The notes: generated from the letters alone by a model not told the origin. DNA of 7,446 nt from an uncultured Clostridia bacterium (GCA_946184215.1 CAMHER010000092.1:1-7446); one strand, 5' to 3'. Positions 1 through 6,871 are shown, numbered from the stretch's first letter. Numbers and translations are program-made.

Positions 1-678
1 GAGTTCCTGATTATACCAGTCATTGTTATGGATCACAGCTGTCTTGGTATTATCCGGAACCAGGATACGGGTAACACCGCCGAAGTACTCATACATATGT
101 ACATGAGCTGTGATCCAGGCACGCTGTTTCTCATCGATAAAGGCTTCAACGTAAGGGTACTGGCTGTACGTCATAACGCCTACAAAGAGAAATGCCGGGA
201 TGATCTCACCGGTATCCGGATCGGTGATCTGAGCAGGATCTCCGGCCCAATCGACCTCGATCTGCTCACCGGGCTTTCGGTTGATATGCATCGTAGCACG
301 GCGTTTCTGTTCGTCCTGCTGGATGTAATAGCAGAACTGGGAATACATTAGGGGATCGTCGCCGGACTGGCGGCACTCCTCCAGGTATTCCGTCCAGAGG
401 AGTTTTTTGTTGACTCCGTTGCGAAGCAACTCCTTCTGGATGTAGTTGAAGTCAGGCATCCGTTTTGTTGATGACACTTGCTTCTGTGCGGATGGAAACA
501 ACTTCTCCGCAAGGACGGCATCGGTCTCGTTGGCTTCCAACGGCCAAAAGATGTTGAGCTCTTTGGCGCGCTTAAGCACACGGTTGACCGTTTTCTTGGA
601 TACACCGCTACTGTCAGCGATGCTCTGTTGACTGAGACCCAGACTTGCCAGGCGCAGGATCTCTCGGTACTTGGTCAT
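1..678 (-). CDS. istA: IS21-family transposase IstA, N-terminal 226 residues (partial)
   Basis: The frame is open from ATG at 678 to the window edge with no stop, giving 226 residues of a protein usually near 400-500. IstA is a DDE transposase that pairs element ends and cuts and joins DNA, helped by the ATPase IstB. Residues about 8-38 form a helix-turn-helix (LRLASLGLSQQSIADSSGVS). The catalytic core starts near 137 with GEQIEVDWAG, where D143 is the likely first catalytic aspartate, and VPDNTKTAV follows with D209 as the likely second. The final glutamate is beyond the edge. The start is fixed by AAGGAGG at 693-687, eight bases upstream. The SD overlaps one arm of an 11-bp inverted repeat, which suggests translational control. 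No frameshift or stop is seen in the visible part, so the gene may be active. Confidence 0.93.
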   Translation of the reverse strand, partial: MTKYREILRLASLGLSQQSIADSSGVSKKTVNRVLKRAKELNIFWPLEANETDAVLAEKLFPSAQKQVSSTKRMPDFNYIQKELLRNGVNKKLLWTEYLEECRQSGDDPLMYSQFCYYIQQDEQKRRATMHINRKPGEQIEVDWAGDPAQITDPDTGEIIPAFLFVGVMTYSQYPYVEAFIDEKQRAWITAHVHMYEYFGGVTRILVPDNTKTAVIHNNDWYNQEL

Positions 679-686
679 ATGAGCGA

Positions 687-734
687 CCTCCTTAGAATTA
701 TTTACGCCGTGATGGCGCATACCATAATTCTAAG
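687..734 (-). promoter_or_regulatory. Hairpin overlapping the istA ribosome binding site
   Basis: CTTAGAATTAT at 691-701 and ATAATTCTAAG at 724-734 are a perfect 11-bp inverted repeat. Inside the 22-base spacer, CGCC (705-708) and GGCG (714-717) can extend the stem. The istA SD (AAGGAGG, minus strand 693-687) has its first three bases in the 3' arm. In RNA copied through the whole element the stem would place the SD at the base of a hairpin. A transcript starting near 720 from the candidate promoter would lack the 5' arm (734-724) and leave the SD free. The repeat is seen directly; the regulatory role is inferred from known IS10/IS50-type protection against outside transcription. Confidence 0.65.
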
Positions 735-755
735 GCAGCGTATGAGTGGTTTCCA
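727..755 (-). promoter_or_regulatory. Candidate istA promoter inside the first terminal repeat
   Basis: On the minus strand TGGAAA (755-750, four of six matches to TTGACA) lies 17 bases before TAGAAT (732-727, five of six matches to TATAAT). The -35 box is part of the innermost repeat (747-755) and the -10 box is part of the 5' arm of the hairpin. Transcription would start near 720. IstA bound to the repeat would cover the -35 box, which suggests self-repression. This is a prediction from hexamer matches only. Confidence 0.45.
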
Positions 756-855
756 TTGCCGGATCGTTGGTTTCCAAGCATCGGAATCACGGTTTCCTAT
801 TTCCCGGAATGCTGGTTTCCGAAGGCCCGGACACTGGTGTCACGAGGCCCGGAAT
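747..855 (-). repeat. Five subterminal ~22-bp repeats of the IS21-family end
   Basis: On the plus strand TGGTTTCC-like boxes start at 747, 768, 790, 813 and 835 (the last is TGGTGTCA). Each is followed by a CCGGA-like box at about 759, 781, 804, 827 and 849. Steps are 21-23 bases, close to two helical turns, so bound proteins would face the same side of the DNA. On the element's own strand the unit reads roughly TTCCGGG-N6-GGAAACCA. Multiple repeats at the ends are typical of IS21 elements and are transposase binding sites. A degraded sixth copy may lie at 858-875 (ACTTCC and CTGGAC), but it could be chance. Confidence 0.75.
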
Positions 856-860
856 ACTCA

Positions 861-1361
861 CTTCCGCTGCTGGACTTTGTGAACAGGAAGTATCGGACCA
901 GCAGTAAACTTAAGAACATCACTGAAAAAAAGGGCCTGGATCCGGCAGAAGTGAAAAAGGTAGCGGACAGGCTGTGGTCTGATGTAACTGCCATAGATGA
1001 CTACTTGAAAGTAAACGACGATCTTCCGGAAGAATACAAGGAGATCGTACGAAGCTGGAAACGACGGATACAGGGTAAGTTTTTGATGGAGCGGCATCTG
1101 AAGAAGGGTACGATCTTCATTTCTCTGGAAAATGAAGAAGTATATCAGGTGAGCGGCATCATATCGAGCTGGGAAGAGATGTTTTATGGAGCGCCAATGC
1201 CACTGATACTTGAGGCAACGTTTATGCCATTCAGGGACGTGATCATATCAGATGGATTAGTAATGCCGTATAACGTCATTGTTGGAGGTGGCATGAAACG
1301 GATGTTTAAGAATGTATATATGAACGCAAAAAAGAGCGGCCGGATTCACCAGTCGCTCTGA
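861..1361 (+). pseudogene. 3' fragment of an unrecognised gene interrupted by the IS element
   Basis: From 861 to the TGA at 1361 the plus strand encodes about 166 residues starting LPLLDFVNRKY. The segment has sensible composition: a charged helical stretch (AEVKKVADRLWSDVTAIDDY), then beta-rich sequence, ending in MKRMFKNVYMNAKKSG. I do not recognise the family. The frame stays open upstream to a TTG at 756, but that part only translates the IS terminal repeats and has no ribosome binding site, so it is not a real N-terminus. The true 5' part of the gene should be on the far side of the IS element, beyond position 1. The gene is probably inactive, unless read-through or the chimeric start gives a product. 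Its base composition is more AT-rich than the minus-strand cluster to the right. Confidence 0.65.
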
Positions 1362-1511
1362 GAAAGCTCTTTGAGTGAGAAAAAATCAGGAAGCTCAGGT
1401 TCTAATATCTATAAAAGTGATTGTTCTTCTGATTTATCGTTCTATCAATAACTCTATAAGCTTGTATTTGTCTTTGCTAAAAAGGCGAAATGGTGAACCT
1501 GCACACAGCTG

Positions 1512-1553
1512 AAAAAAAAGAAGGGGGCCTGCCGCTGTGGGCAGACCCCCTTC
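1512..1553 (-). terminator. Strong intrinsic terminator after the CapA-like gene
   Basis: The arms 1520-1533 (GAAGGGGGCCTGCC) and 1540-1553 (GGCAGACCCCCTTC) form a 13-pair stem with one mismatch and a six-base loop. On the minus strand the stem is followed directly by eight T residues (1519-1512). It lies 18 bases past the TAA of the CapA-like gene and ends the operon. On the plus strand the stem is followed by CTGTTCTTTTTT, so it may also stop transcription from the left. The AT-rich stretch 1362-1511 holds no gene that I can support. Confidence 0.88.
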
Positions 1554-1571
1554 CCTGTTCTTTTTTGCTGT

Positions 1572-2738
1572 TTACAGCTGGCGCAGGATATACTGCTTGA
1601 CCTTCTCCAGCGTGCTTCGCTTCCAGGCGCCCTCTGCCGCGGTGGCCGCAAAGGGTGCGATGATGTGGAAGTCCATGTGTTCGCCCTCGTAGTAGCCGTC
1701 CGGTTCGGTGCTGTTGTAGTACGCGTTCCAGACCTCCTCCGGAGCGTTGGTGAAGCGCTCGGGCTCCAGATAGCACAGCGTCCGGCGGTTTTCCGTGTCG
1801 AAGGCCTTGGCGTTCAGCGGGGCCAGCAGGCGGTATTCCTCTTCGCAGACGTCGGTGAAGATGTCCGGCAGCGGCGCGACGTCGATGCGCTCGTCGCCGC
1901 GGACGATCTGCAGACCTGTCGCCTCAAAATCCAGCTTCTCCTCGGTAAAGATCAGCTTGAGCAGTACGCCCACGTCGGTGTACTGGTGCACGCGCTGATA
2001 GTTGGTATCGAAGATGAAGTTGCCCAGGGAGTAGAAGATCGCCTTGCCGTTGTCAAACAGCTCGTAATTCTCCGGCACGTGGGGGTGGTGCGCCACCACC
2101 ACGTCAGCGCCCAGCTCCAGGAACTTCAGATACCGATCCCTGGTGTAGGGATTGGGCAGGCTGGTGAACTCCTCGCCGCCGTGGGAGACGACCACGCACC
2201 AGCGGCACTTGCCCTTGACCTCCGCGATGCGCTTTGCTATGTACTCCATATCGTTCCAGCGGAAAATGCCCGGCTCGGTGGCGGTGGCAGGGATGCACTC
2301 CGACAGATACGCCACACCAAACATGCCGATGCCGCCCGCCTCATCCAGGTAAACCGGCTCGGATGCCTCCACCTCGTTGAGACCGGCGCCGATCGTCCGG
2401 CAGCCCAGCTGCGCCGCCAGGGCGCGCGTGTTCACCAGGCCCTCGCGGCCGGCGTCCATGGTGTGGTTGTTGCCGATGGACCAGATGTCCGCGCCGATGC
2501 GCCGGAGCACCTGTGTCACCTCGGGACTCATGCTGTGGAAGAACACACCGTGGCTTCCGTTGTCCTCCGCGTCGATGAGCGGGCCCTCCACGTTGGCCAC
2601 TACGTGATCCGCGCTGTGGAAGAAGTCCAGCAGCGGCTGGGAGAGCAGGTTCTCGTCCTTCCACCGCTGGTCCATGTAGCGGTCAAAGCCGATGTCGCCG
2701 GTGAAAATGATCGAAGTTTTGTTCTTTTGATTCGCCAT
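1572..2738 (-). CDS. CapA-family (PGA_cap) metallophosphoesterase-like protein, cytoplasmic
   Basis: The 388-residue protein matches the CapA/PgsA family, a calcineurin-like metallophosphoesterase fold named for poly-gamma-glutamate capsule synthesis. Metal-site motifs are in the usual order: GDIGFDR (14-20), NVEGPL (49-54), GNNHTMD (89-95), SHGGEEF (185-191), AHHPHVPE (216-223) and YSLGNFIFD (236-244). Unlike the capsule CapA, it has no signal peptide or N-terminal membrane anchor: MANQKNKTSIIFTGD goes straight into the first motif, so it should be cytoplasmic. About 100 residues after the core look like a separate C-terminal segment. The ATG is supported by AGGAG six bases upstream (2749-2745), which overlaps the region around the pepD stop. 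The gap to pepD is 13 bases, so the two are probably coupled. No capB/capC (pgsB/pgsC) genes are visible, so a capsule role is not supported. The substrate is unknown; family fit is firm. Confidence 0.9.
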   Translation of the reverse strand: MANQKNKTSIIFTGDIGFDRYMDQRWKDENLLSQPLLDFFHSADHVVANVEGPLIDAEDNGSHGVFFHSMSPEVTQVLRRIGADIWSIGNNHTMDAGREGLVNTRALAAQLGCRTIGAGLNEVEASEPVYLDEAGGIGMFGVAYLSECIPATATEPGIFRWNDMEYIAKRIAEVKGKCRWCVVVSHGGEEFTSLPNPYTRDRYLKFLELGADVVVAHHPHVPENYELFDNGKAIFYSLGNFIFDTNYQRVHQYTDVGVLLKLIFTEEKLDFEATGLQIVRGDERIDVAPLPDIFTDVCEEEYRLLAPLNAKAFDTENRRTLCYLEPERFTNAPEEVWNAYYNSTEPDGYYEGEHMDFHIIAPFAATAAEGAWKRSTLEKVKQYILRQL

Positions 2739-2751
2739 GCTTGTCTCCTGT

Positions 2752-4191
2752 TCAACGAATGCGCTTGAGGGTCTCCAGCGTCAGCTGCCACACGCGCCGG
2801 GTGGAGGCGATGTGCAGCCGCTCCCGCGGCGTATGGATGTTGGTCAGGTCAGGGCCGAAGGAGATGCAGTCCAGCTCCGGCATCTTGCCGGAGAGGATGC
2901 CGCACTCCAGTCCCGCGTGGAGCGCCGCAATGGTCGGCTCCTCACCGTAGACGGCGCGGAAGGCCTCCACCGTGACGTCGCGCAGCGGGGAGTCGGGCCG
3001 GTACTCCCAGGCGGAGTAGGACGCGGGGATCTCGATGCTGCCGCCCAGGGCTTTGGTCAGCGCCGCCACGCGCTCGGTGGTCTCGTCCTTCTGGGAGTTG
3101 ACGCTGGAGCGCACCATGAAGCGGGCCGTCACCTTGTCCTCCTCGGAGAACACCTGACCCAGGTTGAGGGAGGTCTGCACCAGGCCCGGCACGTCGGCGC
3201 TCATCATCTGCACGCCGTTGGGCGCGCAGAACAGAAAGCAGATCACGCGGCGGGTGCTGTCCGCGTCCAGCGCGGGGCCGGCGGCCTCCGCGGGGGAAAG
3301 ACGCACGGATACGCCGCTGTCCGCGGTGTGGAACTCGCCCTTGAGCGCCGCGTCCAGCTCGGTCACGACGCGCTGCGCTGCGGCGGCGTTCGCCACGGTG
3401 ATCACCGCGGAGGCGTCCCGCGGGATGGCGTTGTCCTTGGTGCCGCCGCGTACGTCCACGATGCGCACTTCGGTCTTCTCCGAAAGCTCATAGAGCGCGC
3501 GGCCCATGAGGATGTTGGAATTGGCGCGGCCCTTGTGGATCTCCTCGCCGGAGTGGCCGCCGATCAGCCCATCCACCGTCAGGGTGAAGGTCTCGCCGGC
3601 GAAGGGCTCGCGCTTCACGGGAAGGGTGCACACCGCGCGGGTCGAGCCGGCACAGCTGACGGTCAGCACCTTCTCCTCCTCGGAGTCGATGTTGATCATG
3701 TACTTTGCCTTGAGGTCGGAGGCGTCCAGCGCGCGGGCGCCGATCATGCCCACCTCCTCGTCCACGGTGAACAGGCACTCCAGCGGTCCGTGGGCGATAT
3801 CGTCCGCGTCCAGGATCGCAAGGCCCATCGCCACGGCGATGCCGTCGTCCCCGCCCAGAGTGGTGCCCCGGGCGCCGACCTCGTCACCGTCCACGAACAG
3901 GTCGAGACTCTCCGTCTCCATGTCCTTGGCGCAGTCCGGATCCTTCTCGCAGACCATGTCCATATGGCCCTGCAGCATCACCGTGGGGGCGTTTTCGTAA
4001 CCCGGCGTCGCGCCCTTCCAGATGATGACGTTGTTGGCCTCGTCCTGGCGGTACTTCAGCCCGCGCTCTTTGGCGAAGGCGACCAGATAGTCGCTGATGG
4101 CCTTCGTGTGATAGGACCCGTGGGGGATGGCGCAGATCTGCTCAAAAAAGTGAAAAACGTTTTTTGGCTCCAGGCCGGATAGCACATTCAT
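2752..4191 (-). CDS. pepD: Aminoacyl-histidine dipeptidase (Xaa-His dipeptidase), peptidase family M20
   Basis: PepD hydrolyses dipeptides such as Xaa-His and a broad range of others in the cytoplasm with two metal ions. The 479-residue protein has the full set of family motifs, numbered from the chosen start: QGHMDMVCEK (H76, D78), TTLGGDDGIAVA (D115), FTVDEEVGM (E145, E146), INIDSEEE (D169), GGHSGEEIHKGRANS (213-ish, dimerisation domain), RDASA and DNAIPR region, HAGLECG (425-431) and NIHTPRERL (H453). Length is normal for PepD. The frame is open nine codons further upstream, but the ATG at 4191 is preferred: GAGGAGG at 4205-4199 sits seven bases before it, and homologues begin just before the LEPKNVFHFFEQI motif. 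It overlaps the stop of the transglutaminase gene by four bases (ATGA), a sign of translational coupling. All metal ligands appear intact. The gene is strikingly GC-rich compared with the two genes upstream. Confidence 0.95.
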   Translation of the reverse strand: MNVLSGLEPKNVFHFFEQICAIPHGSYHTKAISDYLVAFAKERGLKYRQDEANNVIIWKGATPGYENAPTVMLQGHMDMVCEKDPDCAKDMETESLDLFVDGDEVGARGTTLGGDDGIAVAMGLAILDADDIAHGPLECLFTVDEEVGMIGARALDASDLKAKYMINIDSEEEKVLTVSCAGSTRAVCTLPVKREPFAGETFTLTVDGLIGGHSGEEIHKGRANSNILMGRALYELSEKTEVRIVDVRGGTKDNAIPRDASAVITVANAAAAQRVVTELDAALKGEFHTADSGVSVRLSPAEAAGPALDADSTRRVICFLFCAPNGVQMMSADVPGLVQTSLNLGQVFSEEDKVTARFMVRSSVNSQKDETTERVAALTKALGGSIEIPASYSAWEYRPDSPLRDVTVEAFRAVYGEEPTIAALHAGLECGILSGKMPELDCISFGPDLTNIHTPRERLHIASTRRVWQLTLETLKRIR

Positions 4192-5585
4192 CCTATAGCC
4201 TCCTCTTGCTCCTCGCACAGGAGAATTTCTTTGCTGCGCTCAAATTCATAGCTGCGCAAGCCACGCTTGTCCGTCTCGATTTCTCCGAGTTGGTTGTCGT
4301 AAGGATCCATGCGCCAATACTGTTTCGGGACAGTAAACGGCGCTTGGAATTCACGATTCGCCACCATACGGTAAGCGTCAAGATTTCCGAAGTAAAAGCG
4401 GCGGCGCTCTTCATTCTGCGCGCGCACTGCCGCAGTACCGTAGGACGGGTCAGCAAAAAGCCATCCGTAAGGTGCAATATAAAAGCGCACCCAATCATGT
4501 CCCCCGATAAAATCTGGCTCCGCCGTCAGTCCGCTCTGCCATTGCGCGGGAATACCGGCACAACGGCAAAGCGTAAGGAACAGCAGTGCAAACACACCGC
4601 AATCGCCGGTGTAGCTGCGGGCACAGGACTGCGCAATGTCCTCCAGAATAAAGTACGAGGGCATAAAGTTGTACCGCATCTGCAACGTAATGAAATCATA
4701 AAACCGGCGGGCCTTTTCCAGCGGATTATCCGTGCCTTTCGTCAGTTTGTCCACAAGAGAATGGATGAACGGAGTAAATACGACGTGCGGAGCGATCTCT
4801 TCCGTATCGAAGGTCGGCTGTACCGAATCCGCCCGGACATCAGAGAGATCGTGATACGTTGCCGTATGCAAATAGGAATACTCCACGACAAACGGATGAT
4901 TCTCTGTCATCGTCTCCTCCCAGCAAACCGTGCGCTGCGCGGCATCCTCCGGTGCCACACGCCCGGTCTCCGGAAAAATCTTTTCAATGCGGATATCGCT
5001 CTGCTGCTCGCATGCTGCAGGAATAGGCAGGTGCGCGCGGACAAACATTCCCGGCAAGAAGCACTCATCCTTCACACGCACGCTCGCGCGGATGCGGATA
5101 CGGTTGGTCATGCTTCCGTTCTGCCGCATCAGACGTGCCACGCGATCCAGGCGGCCTTCGCCCTCTTCCCGCGTCACGCTCTCCACGCCATGCATCATAA
5201 CGCCTGCGCGCTGTGCAAAGGCAGGTTCAGCCTTGCACATGGAGGAAAAGAAGCGGTTGAAAAAGTGCATCTCTCCGTTGAGATAGACCCAGCCAATCTT
5301 ACCTGCGTCCACGCGTTCGTCAAATTCCTTTTCTGTGAAGTCCGGAATATGTTGCCGTATTTCAGCAAGCGCATCTGCGCGGGTCAGCGGATAATCTTCC
5401 GGTATACGGCACATAATCTCGCGTTCGACCGTCATACAGTTGCGCAGCGCTTCAGGTAAATCCTGCCGTCTGAGTTCCCTGTCAATCAGCCGAATTGCAC
5501 CTTCCAGATCGCCCCATGCTTTGCGGCGGGCAATGTCTTCTGGCAATCCCACGCTCAAGAAGCGAAACATTTCATTCTGATTCAT
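4188..5585 (-). CDS. Transglutaminase-like (papain-fold) protein, cytoplasmic
   Basis: The 465-residue protein carries a transglutaminase-like domain in its C-terminal half (about 285-385). The catalytic triad is visible: Cys329 in YTGDCGVF, His363 in GGHDWVRF and Asp379 in LFADPSYG, preceded by the usual helix KARRFYDFITLQMRY. In bacteria such domains are mostly cysteine proteases, amidases or cross-link hydrolases rather than true transglutaminases. The first ~160 residues are helical and charged and are not recognised; residues ~160-280 look beta-rich. No signal peptide or membrane segment is seen, so it should act in the cytoplasm. The frame extends 12 codons upstream into a hairpin, but the ATG at 5585 has AGGAG (5597-5593) seven bases before it and gives MNQNEMFRFL. 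Its stop overlaps the pepD start. Neighbouring peptidase and transporter genes suggest that it cleaves an amide bond in a peptide-like substrate (inference). Confidence 0.85.
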   Translation of the reverse strand: MNQNEMFRFLSVGLPEDIARRKAWGDLEGAIRLIDRELRRQDLPEALRNCMTVEREIMCRIPEDYPLTRADALAEIRQHIPDFTEKEFDERVDAGKIGWVYLNGEMHFFNRFFSSMCKAEPAFAQRAGVMMHGVESVTREEGEGRLDRVARLMRQNGSMTNRIRIRASVRVKDECFLPGMFVRAHLPIPAACEQQSDIRIEKIFPETGRVAPEDAAQRTVCWEETMTENHPFVVEYSYLHTATYHDLSDVRADSVQPTFDTEEIAPHVVFTPFIHSLVDKLTKGTDNPLEKARRFYDFITLQMRYNFMPSYFILEDIAQSCARSYTGDCGVFALLFLTLCRCAGIPAQWQSGLTAEPDFIGGHDWVRFYIAPYGWLFADPSYGTAAVRAQNEERRRFYFGNLDAYRMVANREFQAPFTVPKQYWRMDPYDNQLGEIETDKRGLRSYEFERSKEILLCEEQEEAIG

Positions 5586-5600
5586 TATGCTTCTCCTGTT

Positions 5601-5630
5601 TGTGCCGAGGTGCAAAAGCACCTCGGCACA
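5601..5630 (-). promoter_or_regulatory. Perfect 13-bp stem-loop between the DUF819 and transglutaminase genes
   Basis: TGTGCCGAGGTGC (5601-5613) and GCACCTCGGCACA (5618-5630) pair perfectly around a four-base loop. It lies six bases after the DUF819 stop and just before the SD of the next gene. There is no T run on the minus strand after it (the next bases are AACAGGAG), so it is not a standard terminator. A likely role is to protect the 3' end of the DUF819 message or to adjust the ratio of the two products. The stem is certain; the role is inferred. Confidence 0.8.
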
Positions 5631-5636
5631 TCAAAA

Positions 5637-6821
5637 TCAAGACAGCATTTTCAGCAATGCGCCCATACCAAGGCCGGCAAAATTACCAATTGCCGCGCCA
5701 AGCACACCCATGAGAACGCCGATACCGGCATACGCCTCATTGTACGAGCAAGCGATGATCGGTGCAGAAGCAGAGCCGCCGATATTTGCCACCGACGCCG
5801 TGGAAACCATGCACAGATCCCAGTGGAACAGCTTCGAGAGAATGTACATACCGACGACATGAATCACAAGAATGAACACGCCGTAGACAACCCACATCGG
5901 GGCGGAAAGCAGATCGTTCAGCGGAGCCTGCGTAGCAAGCAGCGAAACAACCGCATACAGCAGGATCGTGGAAAGCTCTTCCACAGCAGGCAGACGGCCA
6001 ATGGACGTCATGGCACATACCAGACCAAGGATCGTGACGAACACGGTGGTGCAAGTGCCCTTATCAAACATACCAAGGCCGATAGCCTTAAAGCCGGTAT
6101 TCATCAGGAGACCGATCTTCTGAGCGCAAGCGGAAACCATCAGTGCAAGACCGATCAGCCAGATCCAGTCGGCAGCCTTGGCCTGCTTTTTATCCTTGGC
6201 GATTTCAGCGTTTGCCGCGTCAGCAACCGCCATCAGCTTGGATTTGTCAGCCTTTGTGGCATTATCCCACTTATCCGCATACTTCACCATGAACAGCAGC
6301 AGCGCAATCCACAGCGAATAGCACACCGTATCAAGCGCAAGTGCGCAGGCATATGCGCCTGGATCGACCGGCAGTGCGTCACCCATAGCCGCCATGTTAG
6401 CGCTTCCACCAACCCAAGAGGCATACAACGCAGCGGTTGCACCCCAGGTATCGGCACCGAGAGCACCCTTGAAAATGGGGTAGCCGACCAAGAATCCAAC
6501 TGCAAGCGTCAGTGAGCAGCCAAGAAAGATTGCAATCATGCGACCGGAGAGCTTTGCCAGCTTGCGAAAGTCGCAGCGCAGCAGCATGACAAAGATCATC
6601 GCATAAAGCAGGTTGTTTTTCAGCACACCGTAGGCAGCGGAGCACTCCTCACTGTTGTACAGGCCCATCGTACAAAAGGCCATGTTGAGGATGTAGATCC
6701 ACACCAGCGGAGGTGCATAGTTGAACACTTTCCACTTGCCGTACTTTTCCAGTGCCAGCAGACTGCCGGCAAGGAACAACAGAAACGCGATGTAAGTAAA
6801 GCCATTGGTAATCGTAAACAT
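5637..6821 (-). CDS. DUF819 family integral membrane protein (YjcL-like), putative transporter
   Basis: The 394-residue protein is strongly hydrophobic, with about ten to eleven likely membrane segments, for example 6-24, 35-54, 94-116, 157-179, 219-240, 256-275, 284-299, 309-330 and 365-390. Two glycine/serine-rich motifs recur in the two halves: SWVGGSANMAA (135-145) and ASVANIGGSASAPIIA (342-357). This is typical of DUF819 and hints at an internally duplicated transporter fold. A soluble charged loop (about 181-217) separates the halves. The family has no firmly known substrate that I can state. The start is well supported: AAGGAGG at 6835-6829, seven bases before ATG. It is the first gene after the terminator-like leader and is followed by the hairpin at 5601-5630 and three soluble proteins, of which PepD and the transglutaminase-like protein act on peptide bonds in their families. 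The context suggests import or export of a peptide or amino-acid-like compound (inference). Confidence 0.88.
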   Translation of the reverse strand: MFTITNGFTYIAFLLFLAGSLLALEKYGKWKVFNYAPPLVWIYILNMAFCTMGLYNSEECSAAYGVLKNNLLYAMIFVMLLRCDFRKLAKLSGRMIAIFLGCSLTLAVGFLVGYPIFKGALGADTWGATAALYASWVGGSANMAAMGDALPVDPGAYACALALDTVCYSLWIALLLFMVKYADKWDNATKADKSKLMAVADAANAEIAKDKKQAKAADWIWLIGLALMVSACAQKIGLLMNTGFKAIGLGMFDKGTCTTVFVTILGLVCAMTSIGRLPAVEELSTILLYAVVSLLATQAPLNDLLSAPMWVVYGVFILVIHVVGMYILSKLFHWDLCMVSTASVANIGGSASAPIIACSYNEAYAGIGVLMGVLGAAIGNFAGLGMGALLKMLS

Positions 6822-6832
6822 AGTTTCTCCTC

Positions 6833-6871
6833 CTTAAAATTTTATTTTAAGCGGGTGGGTTAGTCCCCCCC
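6833..6871 (-). promoter_or_regulatory. Two inverted repeats at the DUF819 ribosome binding site
   Basis: CTTAAAAT (6833-6840) and ATTTTAAG (6844-6851) are a perfect 8-bp palindrome with a three-base centre. The SD (AAGGAGG, 6835-6829) begins inside its 3' arm on the minus strand. Directly upstream, seven Gs (6871-6865) can pair with CCCACCC (6859-6853) around ACTAA, with one mismatch. The GC-rich hairpin and the AT-rich palindrome stand back to back before the start codon, and could limit or time translation, or serve as an operator. The role is not known. Confidence 0.45.

Larger units (their letters stand above)
1..860 (-). mobile_element. IS21-family insertion sequence, left (istA-proximal) end, cut by the window edge
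   Basis: The element is read on the minus strand and runs off the window at position 1. It contains, in order from its end: a set of ~22-bp subterminal repeats (747-855), a candidate promoter and hairpin (691-755), and the 5' part of istA (678-1). IS21 elements carry istA then istB and have several repeated sites at each end bound by the transposase; istB and the other end should lie beyond position 1. IS21 elements usually begin with TG. The best fit here is minus-strand TGAGTATTCC starting at 860, just outside the last clear repeat, beyond which the plus strand continues in frame into another gene. A second possible end is TGTTCAC starting at 885, because weak repeat-like sequence continues past 860. 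Family assignment is firm; the exact end is not. Confidence 0.8.

Noticed and set aside
747..855. CRISPR array
   Set aside because: The repeat period is only ~22 bases with degenerate units and no separate spacers; it matches transposase binding sites at an IS21 end.
1665..2768. Long plus-strand open frame antisense to the CapA-like gene
   Set aside because: Low-complexity V/L/R/A-rich translation with no motif; the minus strand has all CapA motifs with a good SD.
2737..4182. Long plus-strand open frame (481 codons) antisense to pepD
   Set aside because: It is the complement shadow of a GC-rich gene. The translation is rich in H, R, G and A without domain structure, while the minus strand encodes complete PepD motifs.
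4192..4218. Upstream start for pepD giving nine more residues
   Set aside because: The ATG at 4191 has a seven-base spacing to GAGGAGG and overlaps the previous stop in the usual ATGA form; the extra residues would translate the SD itself.
4164..5459. Plus-strand open frame antisense to the transglutaminase gene
   Set aside because: The opposite strand has an intact catalytic triad and a good SD; the plus frame has no recognisable domain.
5601..5630. Intrinsic terminator after DUF819
   Set aside because: The stem is perfect but is followed on the minus strand by AACAGGAG, not by a T run.
5610..6515. Plus-strand open frame antisense to the DUF819 gene
   Set aside because: Highly charged translation of the complement of hydrophobic codons; the minus strand is clearly a membrane protein.
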